NCBI GenBank assembly: GCA_027924585.1 | Contig: BSBM01000597.1 | Location: 2,336,001-2,400,000, forward strand | Direction of reading: 5' to 3' | DNA from: Larix kaempferi | Taxonomy: Eukaryota; Streptophyta; Pinopsida; Pinales; Pinaceae | Length of the DNA: 64,000 nt | In this document: positions 46,150 to 56,330 of the stretch, in pieces | Layout: each line of letters opens with the position of its first letter | Numbering within the stretch: position 1 is the stretch's first letter | Notes under the pieces: model-generated | Seen by the model: only the letters and a program-made list of their open reading frames with translations | Database searches by the model: none | Told to the model about the DNA's origin: nothing | Made by a program: the position numbers and the translations under genes

Positions 46150-47155
46150 AAGACTCAAGCGTGATCTCCCTAGTCCAAGTGGATCTAGAACAAATAAGTA
46201 CAGAACACAATATAATTTCCTAGATCAATAGAGATGCAAGGGAACAGGTAGATGACTTACCTCAGATCTGCAAATGCTTTTCTCTTTGTTGTTCCAAGCT
46301 CCAAAGCCTTCATATCTTGAGCTGCAAAACCTTGTCAAGCACGTGGAAAAAATAAAATAGTAAAATCATATCTAAATATGAATTGATCTAAACTAGCAGT
46401 TAAGGAAGAAAGTTCTAAGCATCATCAACACAAAAATACTTATGGAAAGAGTTTGTATAAATGTAATAAAGGGAAATACATAGAGAGAGAATGTCACAAC
46501 CTAAGCCTCAATGTTGCAACTTCCATCCAACAATCCAAGCCTCCAAACGATGATGTTTGCCTCCCAAAGGATGATTAAGGATCACCTAGAGAAATTCTAC
46601 CAGCATGAGAGTACTATAGTCCTTCCTCCCTTCTCAATGGAGAGAGGCTTGATATTTATAAAGGTAAATGGATAGAGTAGGTTGAATATTAAAGGGAGAG
46701 GTCTAATGGATCTTAACATTAGGTTAGGAGATTGAATACTAGCCTTCTTGGCATCTAGGGATAGACCTCCATGTCACCAAGCTTCGAGAAGTCGCTCGGA
46801 GCTCCTCTTTATCCACATTAACCAACTACGGCGCACCTTGGATTAAGGAAAATGTCGCCAAGAAGGGATCAGCGCAGGTTGCATAAGGGAAACAAGAGCC
46901 ACTAGCACGATCTTCCAGAGAGGATCATGCACCAGGCATAGTCTAGTGCCTCTTGCTGCAAAGCAGGATGCACCAGCGAAACTAGACAATGTGGAAACAT
47001 AAGGAAAACAAATTTCTCTGGATGTTTTCAGCTTAGGAAACTTCAGGGATTAAAGAACGGAGTTGACACATGACTCATGATGACGAGATTTTGGTGTAAC
47101 AGTTTTATGTCTAACAGAGAAATATTGTACACCATTGGGGTTTCCCAATAATGCC
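46150..47155 (-). mobile_element. LTR-like insertion in the RT of LINE 2 (probable solo LTR)
   Basis: About 1 kb of sequence with no LINE similarity separates two consecutive LINE RT segments. On the minus strand it starts TATTGGGAAACCCCAATGG (a decayed TGTTGGG start), and carries TTTATAAATATCAAG at about 46665-46650 as TATA box, then leader-like sequence. That resembles a plant LTR. The right-hand end (near 46140-46200) and the target duplication could not be fixed; AAGAA/AATAA is possible but imperfect. Confidence 0.5.
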
Positions 47156-47159
47156 TCCA

Positions 47160-47700
47160 CTCGGTGAAAGTAAAAAACCTTAATTCCCTAATACTGAAGA
47201 TGGATCTTTCCAAATCCTATGACAAAGTAAATTGGGTCTTCGATGGATTAATTCTCCTACAAATTATCCTTCCTATAGAGGTTACAAATTGGATTTTGGC
47301 TTGTCTTTTCGGCTATTTTTGTTGTTCTTGTCAATGGTTGTCCTATAATTTTTTTTAACAGTACCAGAGGTCTTAGACAGGGGTTCCCTCTTTCCCTGCT
47401 ACTTTTTTAATTGGTAATTAAAGGACTGAGTAGGATCATTTCTGAAGCAAAAGTGAAAGGAAATATTTTAGGCATAAAGATTTCCTTTGCCTTGCATATT
47501 ACACATCTCCTATTTGGCGATGATGTGTTATTATTTAGTTATGTCACACTAGAGGATTGTAACACCTTTCATGAGGTTTTCACAGTATTTTGTTTTGCTT
47601 CAGGTATGGATATTAGCTTGGAAAAATCTATATTTTATCAACATAAGATCTCAATGAGATTCTGGCTAAAATTTGTTCATTCTTTCCGTATAAAATGGAA
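47160..47700 (+). pseudogene. LINE 2 reverse transcriptase, part 2
   Basis: It begins LHSVKVKNLNSLILK then MDLSKSYDKVNW (motif A with its Asp). After a frame change come RGLRQGFPLSP and LVIKGLSRIISEA. Then HLLFGDDVLLFS is the catalytic motif C with both Asp retained, followed by FCFASGMDISLEKS. All are L1-type. It directly continues part 1. Confidence 0.88.
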
Positions 47701-48071
47701 AGATTTGATTCAGGATTTAAATATCTTGGATATAGGTTTAATCCTAACAACTACAGGACTACTGATTGGATCTGGCTAGTTAATAAATTTATTGGTTCTC
47801 ATTAATATTGATTCCCAAGGTATTATCAATACCATTAGGAGAAATATTTTCCATTTCTTTTGGGTTTGATTAAGGAGGATCAGGGATGGATCACAAATTT
47901 TATTTGGCTTCTTGGGATAAGTTGGCTTTTCCAAAATCCTTAGGAGGATGGGACGTTAAGAATCTGAAATGGGTTAATATAGCCTTATGTATTAAGAGTA
48001 TGTGACATTGTCTTTTTGGCAGTGGTTTATGGAGCTTAGTCACTAAAACTAAATATATCGAAAGGAAATCG

Positions 48072-48215
48072 ATATTAACTTGGTTTAGATCTGTAGAAAT
48101 AGTTTGTAATGAGGTGTCCATATTAACTTGGTTTAGATCTGTAGAAATAGTTTGTAATGAGGTGTCCATATAAACTTGGTTTAGATCTGTAGAAATAGTT
48201 TGTACTGACGTGTCT
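48072..48215 (+). repeat. In-frame triplication of a 48-bp unit in LINE 2
   Basis: ATATTAACTTGGTTTAGATC starts at 48072 and 48120, and with one change at 48168. The unit encodes ILTWFRSVEIVCNEVS three times in tandem. 48 bp is a multiple of three, so the frame is kept. Only a few substitutions separate the copies. Confidence 0.95.
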
Positions 48216-48599
48216 ATTATTTGGAAGGGGTTGAATAAATTTTTTCTTTGGATTATCAAATGGATTTCATGGTTTGTTGGAAATGGTAGAAACTTTCTGA
48301 TTGGCATTGATCCCTTTATTGGTGACAATGGGAATTATCTTTTGTCATAAGGTATTTGGAATATCTTGCAGATTTCAGGTTTGTCACTCTGGATCAAATT
48401 AGAAGGTCACCATGGCTTGATCAAGGTGGTGTATATTGGCTACTATCTATGGATCTTGGTTTGAGTGGAAGTTAGGTAGAAATTTGGGACAATTACATAA
48501 ATACGCTTAATAATGTAGGCAATTGACTTAGGGATTCATATGAAATTCTAATTTGGAGTTGGAGAAAATCTATGGGTCATATTACATCCAAAGAACGAT

Positions 48600-49085
48600 A
48601 TGAAGAAAAGTGTGACCTTTTAGTGCCGTGATGAAAGAAAATGGTGGTTTAGTAAGTTATGGAAGTGGAATTTGCCACAAAAACTCAAATGATTTTTGTA
48701 GTTAGATCTTGAAGATCGGATGCTTACTTGGTAGAATTTAATGAAACGGGGATGGAATGATCCTGGATATTGTGTTTTGTGCAAAAATGATACAGATTCA
48801 ATTCAACATTTGTTTCTTCTCTGTGATTTTAGAAAGGCTGTGTGGCAGATTGTTCGTAAAGAGCTTAATGTTCTCTTCAATTGGGGTCATATAAATTTGG
48901 AGGAAAGCTTCAAACTATGGGGTTTAAAGGTTCACGATCATAAATTAATGTCATTTTTTGTATGTTGGGCCTTTTGGAATATGAGGAATAGGAAATTGTT
49001 TCAGAATATTCCTCCAAATATCCATTTCTGTAGCTTGAAAAGTATTGCATTTTACATAGATTTTTACAAGGAAGTGAAGTAAAAA
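48600..49085 (+). pseudogene. LINE 2 zinc-binding domain after RT
   Basis: The segment KCDLLVP-like, WKWNLPQKLK, then the open frame WNDPGYCVLCKNDTDSIQHL with FLLCDFRKAVW shows the CxxC...H...C zinc-binding pattern of the domain that follows plant L1 RT. The frame ends with SFFVCWAFWNMRNRKLFQN. Confidence 0.8.
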
Positions 49086-49129
49086 AAGACAAAAGTTGTT
49101 ACTGCTCCCAGTTTTGCATCAAATTATGC

Positions 49130-49510
49130 TATTGATTTTTTTTTATGGTGCATCTTCGAATGGTTGTTGTGGTTGTGGTACGGTTTTAAGGATAAATAAG
49201 GATCATATTTTATTATTATGGATGGGAGTTAGTAAAGGGAGTAATACAAAGACATAAATTCTTGCTTTATGTGGGTTGCTTCAGCTTGTATCATCCATTG
49301 GAATTGTTTCTTTGTAGATTTATGGGGGATATGAAGTTATAATTGATTGCGAAAATGGTGGTTTCAATTTATAGGTTCTTCTGCCTACACATTGGTGTCA
49401 AAGGATCATAAATATGATAGGTTCTTTTTCTATGATTTATTTCTCACATATCTATAGAGAATTCAATGAAGAAGCATATCAACATTCGAAGCTTGCTATG
49501 TTATGCGACG
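49130..49510 (+). pseudogene. LINE 2 RNase H
   Basis: In the shifted frame GASSNGCCGCGTVLR follows the first-Asp position (DGA), then TEILALCGLLQLVSSIGI gives the Glu helix, and VIIDCENGGFN the second Asp. EFNEEAYQHSKLAM resembles the N..AD.LA..A end, with Asp lost. This matches the plant-type RNase H at the end of L1 ORF2. Confidence 0.7.
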
Positions 49511-49560
49511 AGGGAACCTTTATTTTGAAGAACACCTGGAAGGATTGATTATATTTGAAG

Positions 49561-50055
49561 GTGAAACTAGGTTAAATGGTTAAACCCAAATCGAGGATTT
49601 TTTTGGCGTAGACCTTTTGGCACCTATCGGTTCATTGAATTTCCAAAAAATTTGATTTATGTCTATCGACATATTTTAAAGTTTTTTTTTTTTTTTGGTA
49701 CTGATATGTTTTCCAGTATGGTATAGTTGTAACCTATTTTCTTAGTTTTGAAGCTATTACACTTATAGGTGGAAGTATCGATTGGCATGATGCAACTTTC
49801 TCATTTTCTTTGATTCAAAGTAATAGCAAGAAAATGGTATTTTTTTTCTATTGAAAAAAGAACAGAGAATAAATATAGGCAAAGAGTGGGGAATGCATTT
49901 GTTTTTTATTACTATATATAGATATATATATAGATTAGACTGAGAAGAAATATTTATTATATGAATATTAAAAATAAACTAAGAAAGAAAAAAAATAAAG
50001 AATTATGTTATAACTAAAGGATTTATATTAAATTAAATTAAAGATGTATATAGAG
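49561..50055. other. Spacer between LINE 2 and the Penelope-like element
   Basis: AT-rich, with a T16 run near 49681 and an (AT)-rich stretch at 49913-49935. No coding signal seen. Confidence 0.5.
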
Positions 50056-50059
50056 AACA

Positions 50060-51190
50060 AAGAAAAAAATTATAATGGCTTGCCTTAAAATATTTTATTT
50101 GTAATCTTCTAACCGTCATCTTTATTAAGGATGTTTCGCCACTTATCGATCTAGATTGCTTCTCTTGAGTTTCATATTGTGATCTATGATCAATCTTGGC
50201 CAACATTTTAGTTTCCTCAATGCAAGATTGATGTTTTGTGTTGTATAAGTGTTTGGATAATGTGGACGAACACACATGGTTGTGCTTATTTTAAACTACA
50301 TGTTTTTGGATTATGATCTTAATGGAATCATTGCTCTTTCCCACATAGTGTATTCTGTATGAATAAGGGATCATGTAAAAACCTCCTTGTTTTGCATCAT
50401 CAATGGGGTCTTTAATATACATGAGGAATTTGTAATCATGAGAAGGGATTTGAAGGGTACCCCAATGTTTTTATTCTTCAAAACCCTAGCAATATTATCC
50501 ATGGACTCTTGAATGTAGGAAAACAATTCCTTAGAAATCCCATATTTAACGCGATCCATGTTCCTTTGTACCTCACTAGATTTCCAAAAGGCCTTACTAT
50601 ATATGATAAGATTCTTTATAGTCATTGGTTTTAAATACCTCAATAATATGTAGTTTTTCTTCCTCCAAATGATCCTTATCTATACTTCTTAAGTATATAA
50701 TTGCTAAAGTGTTGGGACCTCATGTTTTTTAGAAGGATAGTGGTGGGATTTAGAATGACTTGGTATTGTTTGATGTGGATACTTTTTTTCTTCACTTAGC
50801 GCACCATAGACCCATCTGATCTCTTCATAATTCAAACATATAAAAGGGTGGGATTCCATCTGATTCAGTCTCCATAGTATATTTTATGTGCTTAGGTTGT
50901 GTGCTCTAGTGATCAAAAAACTTCTCCAAGTTATCACATCCATGGAGCCAATTGATAAAGGTGTCATTAGTGAGCCTAATCTATAACTTAGTTTTAAGAG
51001 GGGAAGAAGTAAGATTGTTTCTTTCTAAATAATTCATGAATAAATTAGACACAATGGGATAGAGGGGGAATCCCATATCTAAACCAAATGCATGTTCAAA
51101 TAATTATCCTTAGAAGATAAAAAATGTTGATCTTATATGTACCTCAACTAAATTGGTTGTCTCTTGGTTTGTAATTTTATTGTTGACCTC
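50060..51190 (-). pseudogene. Penelope-like retroelement: RT palm/thumb plus GIY-YIG endonuclease
   Basis: On the minus strand from 51170 one frame gives NLVEVHIRSTFFIF, FGLDMGFPLYPIVSNLFMN (family GSPLSP.VAN.FM), LTNDTFINWLHG (family F.DDTF..W.HG; catalytic DD reads ND), KHIKYTMETESDGIPPF and HHYPSKKHEVPTL. After a frame change come DKDHLEEEKLHIIEVF and SYIQESMDNIARVLKNKNIG (thumb/linker). Then a GIY-YIG nuclease: GGFYMIPYSYRIHYVGKSND, NTKHQSCIEETKMLAKIDH and NILNKDDG. RT followed by C-terminal GIY-YIG is the hallmark of Penelope-like elements. The 5' RT motifs are missing. Several stops. Confidence 0.85.
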
Positions 51191-52150
51191 CATTTCTCAT
51201 TCTATATGATTTTTTGTGAATATATAGACCACATGAAAACTTACAAGAAGGTCATGGGATGGTGCAAGGTAATGCTACCCAATTATGATATGTTAGTTGT
51301 AGTGGAAACCTGGAAAAATAGAATTCTAGTCACTAAAACTAAATATTAGAATGTCCTATAAAACTTTTTAGAACACAGTGTAAAAAGATGATATGTAGAC
51401 AATCGAGTTGCCTTCCAGAATATATAGTTTTTATTTATGAAAAGTAGTATAAATCAAAGAAAATGGTGTTCTTCTAGGATTGTTATGTTAGCTTTTTTCT
51501 ACAACATAATGTATATGCTCACGTTAGGTCTCGGGTTTGGTATGTAAACAATGATTTTTTTCAATTTTGTTTTGTAGAGTAGTAGATAACAGGATGTTCT
51601 TGCATGACACTTTTTTTCCAAAAAATTTAATGTTAATTTTATATTTTTTTAAAATTCAAAAGGTAAGTGAATCCCTGTAATGAGAAGTTGGAGCATTAGG
51701 CCCCACTATGAGGGTCTTAACACAACAAATGATTTTTTTAGTCTATAGGTCTTCATATGTTGTACAAGTCTTTTTCATTTACAAATTAGGTGAACCAATC
51801 AAATGTTACAAAGAAAATAAGATACCTATATGTTCTTTTATAAATTTGGCATATGACCAAATAAAAATAAATAAAAAATATAAACAATATTGTCTTCCTA
51901 AGAAAAGGAATTTGCTCAAAGAGCTCTATAAGTGTGTGCAATTTCATTAGCAACAAACACATAGAGAGTATGTAGATTCAAAGTTGGAAATGAGGAAATG
52001 CAAAACTGAATGTGTTTTTTTATTTGTAGGATGAATCTACAGGTTTAACAATCCAAACCTAAAACTAAAGTAGACAACTCATCCACCACATAGATGGAAA
52101 AATTAAATTCTACCATTTTTTTGAAATAAAAAACACACACACACACATTA
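51191..52150. other. No recognisable feature
   Basis: AT-rich, no domain on either strand. The upstream part of the Penelope-like element would be expected here on the minus strand but cannot be read. (CA)n starts at about 52131. Confidence 0.5.
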
Positions 52151-52152
52151 TT

Positions 52153-52296
52153 AACATGTGCATGTTATTATTCAAAAATAATGTGCACACATTATTAATA
52201 TATGCACGCTATATTTACCCATTTATCTCTCTCTCTCTATCTACCCCTAACACCCCCTCTCCCTATATGTCCTAATCCCCCCTCACCACTAACCAA

Positions 52297-52343
<47 letters not shown>

Positions 52344-52709
52344 CCCTATTCATCCTCATAACACTAACCCTACCCCCTCTCTCTCACTCTCTACTCTTCC
52401 CCCTAACCCTTACTAACCCCCTCCCCCTCTCTCTCTCTCCCCTACTCCTCCACATACCCCTAACCCCCACTCCTTTCTCTTCGCCGAACCCCCTAAAACC
52501 CCCCTTATATCTCTACCCCTAACCCCACTTATCTCTCACCCTAAACCCACTCCTACTCCCCAAAACACTAACCATCCTACCCTCTCTCTTTCTCTTTCAT
52601 TACCCCTAACTCTCTCATTACTCTCTCTCCCTAACCCCCCTCCCACTCCCCTACCCATAACCAGCCTCCCTTCCCCCCCCTCTCTCTCCTACTCTTGCAA
52701 CAAACCACC

Positions 52710-52748
<39 letters not shown>

Positions 52749-53005
52749 ACCCCCCTCTCTCCATCTCTCCTAATTCCCCCTACTGATAAACAACCTCCCC
52801 ATCTCTCACTGTGTGTGTGTGTGTGTGTGTGTGTGTATAGCCTACTCATCCCCCTACCACTAAACCTTCCTCCTCTCTCTCACTCTTCCCTCCTCCCATT
52901 AATCCTTACCAACCCCCTCTCCCACTCTCTCTCGACCCTACTCCTCGACCCACCCATAACCCCCACCTACCCATAACCACCCCCTCCCTCTATCCCTAAC
53001 TCCTC

Positions 53006-53066
<61 letters not shown>

Positions 53067-53431
53067 ATATATCTATATATATATATATCCTACTCCTACA
53101 ACTAACCCTCCTCACCCTCAAATCTCTCTCTAATCCCCTAATCCCCCTCTCTCCTAATCCCCCTACCACTAATCCCCTCTCTCTCTATCTCTCCTATTCA
53201 CCCTATTTTCTACCACTAACCCACCCCCCCCCTATCTCTATATATTTCTCTGTCTCTCTCTTCCCTCGTCCTCCTAACCTTTACTAACCCCTAACCCTTA
53301 CCACCCTCTTCCCCCCCCTCTCTCTCTCCCCTCCTCACCCTAACCCTTACTAACCCTCGCTCTCACTCTCTCTCTCCCCTCATCCACCCAACCCATAATA
53401 TCTTTGAATAAGGAACATGTGCATGTTATTA
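52153..53431. repeat. Pyrimidine-rich microsatellite block between 18-bp direct repeats
   Basis: From about 52215 to 53400 the plus strand is almost pure C and T with A at intervals: (CT)n runs at about 52303-52340, 52707-52745 and 53008-53060, many CCCCTAAC and CCCTACTCCT units, and a (GT)n run at 52810-52837. The identical 18-mer AACATGTGCATGTTATTA borders it at 52153-52170 and 53414-53431. The 70-105-codon frames on both strands are low-complexity artefacts. Confidence 0.85.
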
Positions 53432-53634
53432 ACTTGTGTACATTATTTCTACATAAGACACAAATATTTTCTCATGTCCATCATTTTTTCACCTCACAAC
53501 ATGCAGGTCGTTGTTCGAGCATGCAAATCTCATGAACAATATTCTATTGCAGGTGCTCTTTGTTTGTTAAAGTAATTGAATTCACTACGTTTCACATATT
53601 TTTGATTTATTAGAACCTATCAGAGGTATTTTTT

Positions 53635-53997
53635 TTGAATTATAACCTCTTGGGGATGGGTAAGAAAATAAATAGAGTAAAAAATTCTAGAAAGATGGAG
53701 TGTCACCTTGAAAATTTTCATGAACTAAGAGAGAAGGAAAGGTTGGGTATGGAAAAACTTAGGCATCCACTAGTCGACACCTCAAATACTTGCACACTGG
53801 ATGACATGGTGATCTCTAATTCAACAGTGCCACAAGTGAATCATATGCATCCAATGGAGGCCATTCATATTCTAACATCAAGTCAACTTCCATCCAATAT
53901 TCCATCAATAAGTAATGATCCAATTGAAGAAGAAGATATTCAAACTCTGCTAGATGTTGGGTATTCACAAGGGGATTTGGACAAGTTACTCAATTGA
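53635..53997 (+). CDS. Hypothetical 120-codon open frame
   Basis: This is one of the longer intact frames outside retroelement domains. It is hydrophilic, with a charged N-terminal third (KKINRVKNSRKMECHLENFH), a Ser/Pro-rich middle and an acidic end (DPIEEEDIQTLLDVGYSQGD). No signal peptide, membrane segment or domain is recognised. It lies about 870 bp upstream of, and on the same strand as, the SDGC-family pseudogene, and could be a 5' exon of it; nothing in the sequence proves this. It may equally be chance. Confidence 0.3.
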   Translation: MNYNLLGMGKKINRVKNSRKMECHLENFHELREKERLGMEKLRHPLVDTSNTCTLDDMVISNSTVPQVNHMHPMEAIHILTSSQLPSNIPSISNDPIEEEDIQTLLDVGYSQGDLDKLLN

Positions 53998-54867
53998 AAC
54001 CTTCCTATGAATGCACTCCTCATGTGCAAGCTAAATTTGAATAAATAGTTGTTCAACATATAGACTGCACACATGTCCATTGCATTCTCAATCTTGACTC
54101 TCAAGTGAATGCAATGCTACAGTATACCGATGATGTGATTTGCACTTCTTGTCTTCCTTCCATACCTCGATTGTCTAGTGCATGCCAAAGAACTCCTAGA
54201 CCTGTTCAAGTGAATGAACATCCTCTGGAAACCTTTGAAGGTAAGTTACTGAAATGAACTATTTATTAGTAGTGTACCAAAATTATCAAATACCTTTTTG
54301 AATAAAAAAATGATGCTTCCAAATGTCAACTATCATTGGCTTTGTTAAAATCACACTGTTTAGCTGTTGTTAGGAAAATTTTAGGCCTAAAGATAGTTAA
54401 AAGTTTATATGCTAGTAATCATGTTGTTATAAATATTCAGTAATATTTTAATACAATTGGAATGTCTACTCATTCAAAGTATCATAATGTTTCCCATCGT
54501 GTGTTATTAGAATCCATCGTAAACAAGTACACAAGGAATTGTTGGTTTCTATCATGCACATCTAACATTTTAAAAGTAAATAGAAAAACATTGGATTGTC
54601 TTTATTGAGTCAATGAATTCATGAAAGCAAGGAGCACATATTTGGGAGGATGATAGTAGATATGCAAAGCTTTGAAAGTATGTTATGTATGAACTAGATA
54701 GTGGGAAACAAAGAAAAAAAAATGCATTGGTGAAGTCCCAGGTAAGTGAGGATAGTAGTATTTTATATTGCACCTTCAAAATTTTCATGTATCATTTAAA
54801 GGTCACAATGAAATTTGCAATTATCCATTTATCTTTATGTCACTAGTTATGAGTATGTGATGTCATG

Positions 54868-56330
54868 AAGGATTTTATTGTAAAATCCAAACAATATAAT
54901 CAACATGTGCATGTAGCATGATGGAAGGATGAACAGTTTTGAATATGCAGAGACACCATTCCTAGAGGTACTATATTGTCATTGGTGGATTTCACTTAGA
55001 ACTACACCCTTCATCCACTAAATGATATCTATATCCATTATTATCATTCGGATCAAGTTAGTATAATGGTACATATCATGTATAGGCATGGGTTAGACAA
55101 CAACAAAGACATGAGGATAGTAGTGAAAGAGACAAACTTCTACTTAAGTGATGATAAGTTCCATGACCTACATTAAGTGCAACATTGATTTCAAATGTTT
55201 TATGATATGTTTAAGGAGAGACATATGTAGATGGATCAACATTGGATATGGTCAGATGGTTGTGCATGCCAATTCAAAAATGCATATGCATTCCAATGTT
55301 TGAGTATTTTGTACAAACCATACAATGGGAACCATATTTGGAACTATTTTGAGACTGGGCATGGTAAAGGAGAGAATGATGGGGCTGGTTCATGCTTCAA
55401 AACTAAACTACCAAGGGAGGATATGAAGTTTAAATCAAATAGTCATATCTGATATGCAAAATCTATAGTTAATTGGTTCTCTACAGTAATATCAAGTGGT
55501 GCAAAAGAGAAATAGAATTCAATGTGGACATGACATAAGAAATTTATGGGAAGTGGTTAATATAGATCAGTCATGTTCATATCATTGAAACTCATTACAA
55601 GGAACTCTTGGGTTTATTTTAGTTCAAATCTCAAACAACCCTTTATTGGAAGCCTATGGATGTGGAAACTGGATTTCTTTTGTGGAGCTTGTACAAATGG
55701 AAAATGGGATGATTGTGAATCAACAATTTGGGTTGATGAATGGGATCATGTATCACTTGTGGTTGAATCACATGTAGTTGTTGAAACAACCTAGTTAAAT
55801 TAGGGACATTCATCTATTTCAATAGACTATGATCATATCTCTGATACTGTACAACCATGCAGATATATCTCACATCGTATCTAAGAATTTAATTTATGTT
55901 TTATTTAACTATGTTATCCAAATCCTCCACATTTTCATTTGACCATACATTGCATTTTTTTCCCCAAAATACAATGAATAGGGCACTGATTATTGGTTGG
56001 CATGATTCACACAAGCGAGGACAACTCTCAATACATCTTTAACTAATGATGAAGGCAATGATTTTTCAATTGGATCGATGGTTTTTAAGGGTGAATATCT
56101 AACACTGGATGAAAATTTAAGAAAGACCATTGGTTATATATTCATGGAATGCAAACCAAGTGTAGTGGTATATCACTTTACAAACTTAGTCATTGGTACA
56201 AACATATAACTACATACAATGTCTAGAAAGATCTCGCACAAGGTACACCACTTCCTACCTCATTTAGAGCATAGGATATTGATGGAGACCATTAGCAACA
56301 TAGAGGATCCAGATGGTCTACTTGAATGAA
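54868..56330 (+). pseudogene. Decayed gene of an unclassified family with SDGC..QFKN / HGKGENDG motifs
   Basis: A single frame from 54868 to 55794 stays in phase without a net indel yet holds about ten stops. It reads CRDTIPRGTILSLVDF, YYHSDQVSIMVHIMYRHG, VVKETNFYLSDDKFHDLH, WIWSDGCACQFKNAYAFQCL, HIWNYFETGHGKGENDGAGS, CACTNGKWDDCESTIWVDEW. After a gap it resumes at about 55985 with TDYWLA, TTLNTSLTNDEGNDFSIGSM, GYIFMECKPSVVVYHFTNL, ending near 56330. I recall similar uncharacterised proteins in plants and animals. The spaced D/H/D residues suggest an RNase H-like or other nuclease fold, but that is inference. Confidence 0.65.

Larger units (their letters stand above)
44400..49560 (+). mobile_element. 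LINE 2: L1-type element split by an LTR-like insertion
   Basis: In plus orientation: a short upstream coding stretch (44400-44600), AP endonuclease (44640-45145), linker, RT part 1 (45780-46140), an inserted block (about 46150-47155), RT part 2 (47160-47700), an in-frame triplication, RT zinc-binding domain (48600-49060) and RNase H (49130-49500). This EN-RT-zf-RNase H order is that of plant L1 LINEs. Reading frames change often. A 16-bp T run follows at about 49681; I see no poly(A) tail. Confidence 0.8.

Noticed and set aside
52202-52976. Leu/Ser/Pro-rich frames of about 70-105 codons on both strands
   Set aside because: Direct translations of CT, CCCTAAC and GT microsatellites.
52215-53400. 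Possible interstitial telomere repeat (CCCTAAC-like units)
   Set aside because: The plant telomere unit is CCCTAAA; here units are irregular CCCCTAAC/CCTACTCC and never form a regular 7-bp array.
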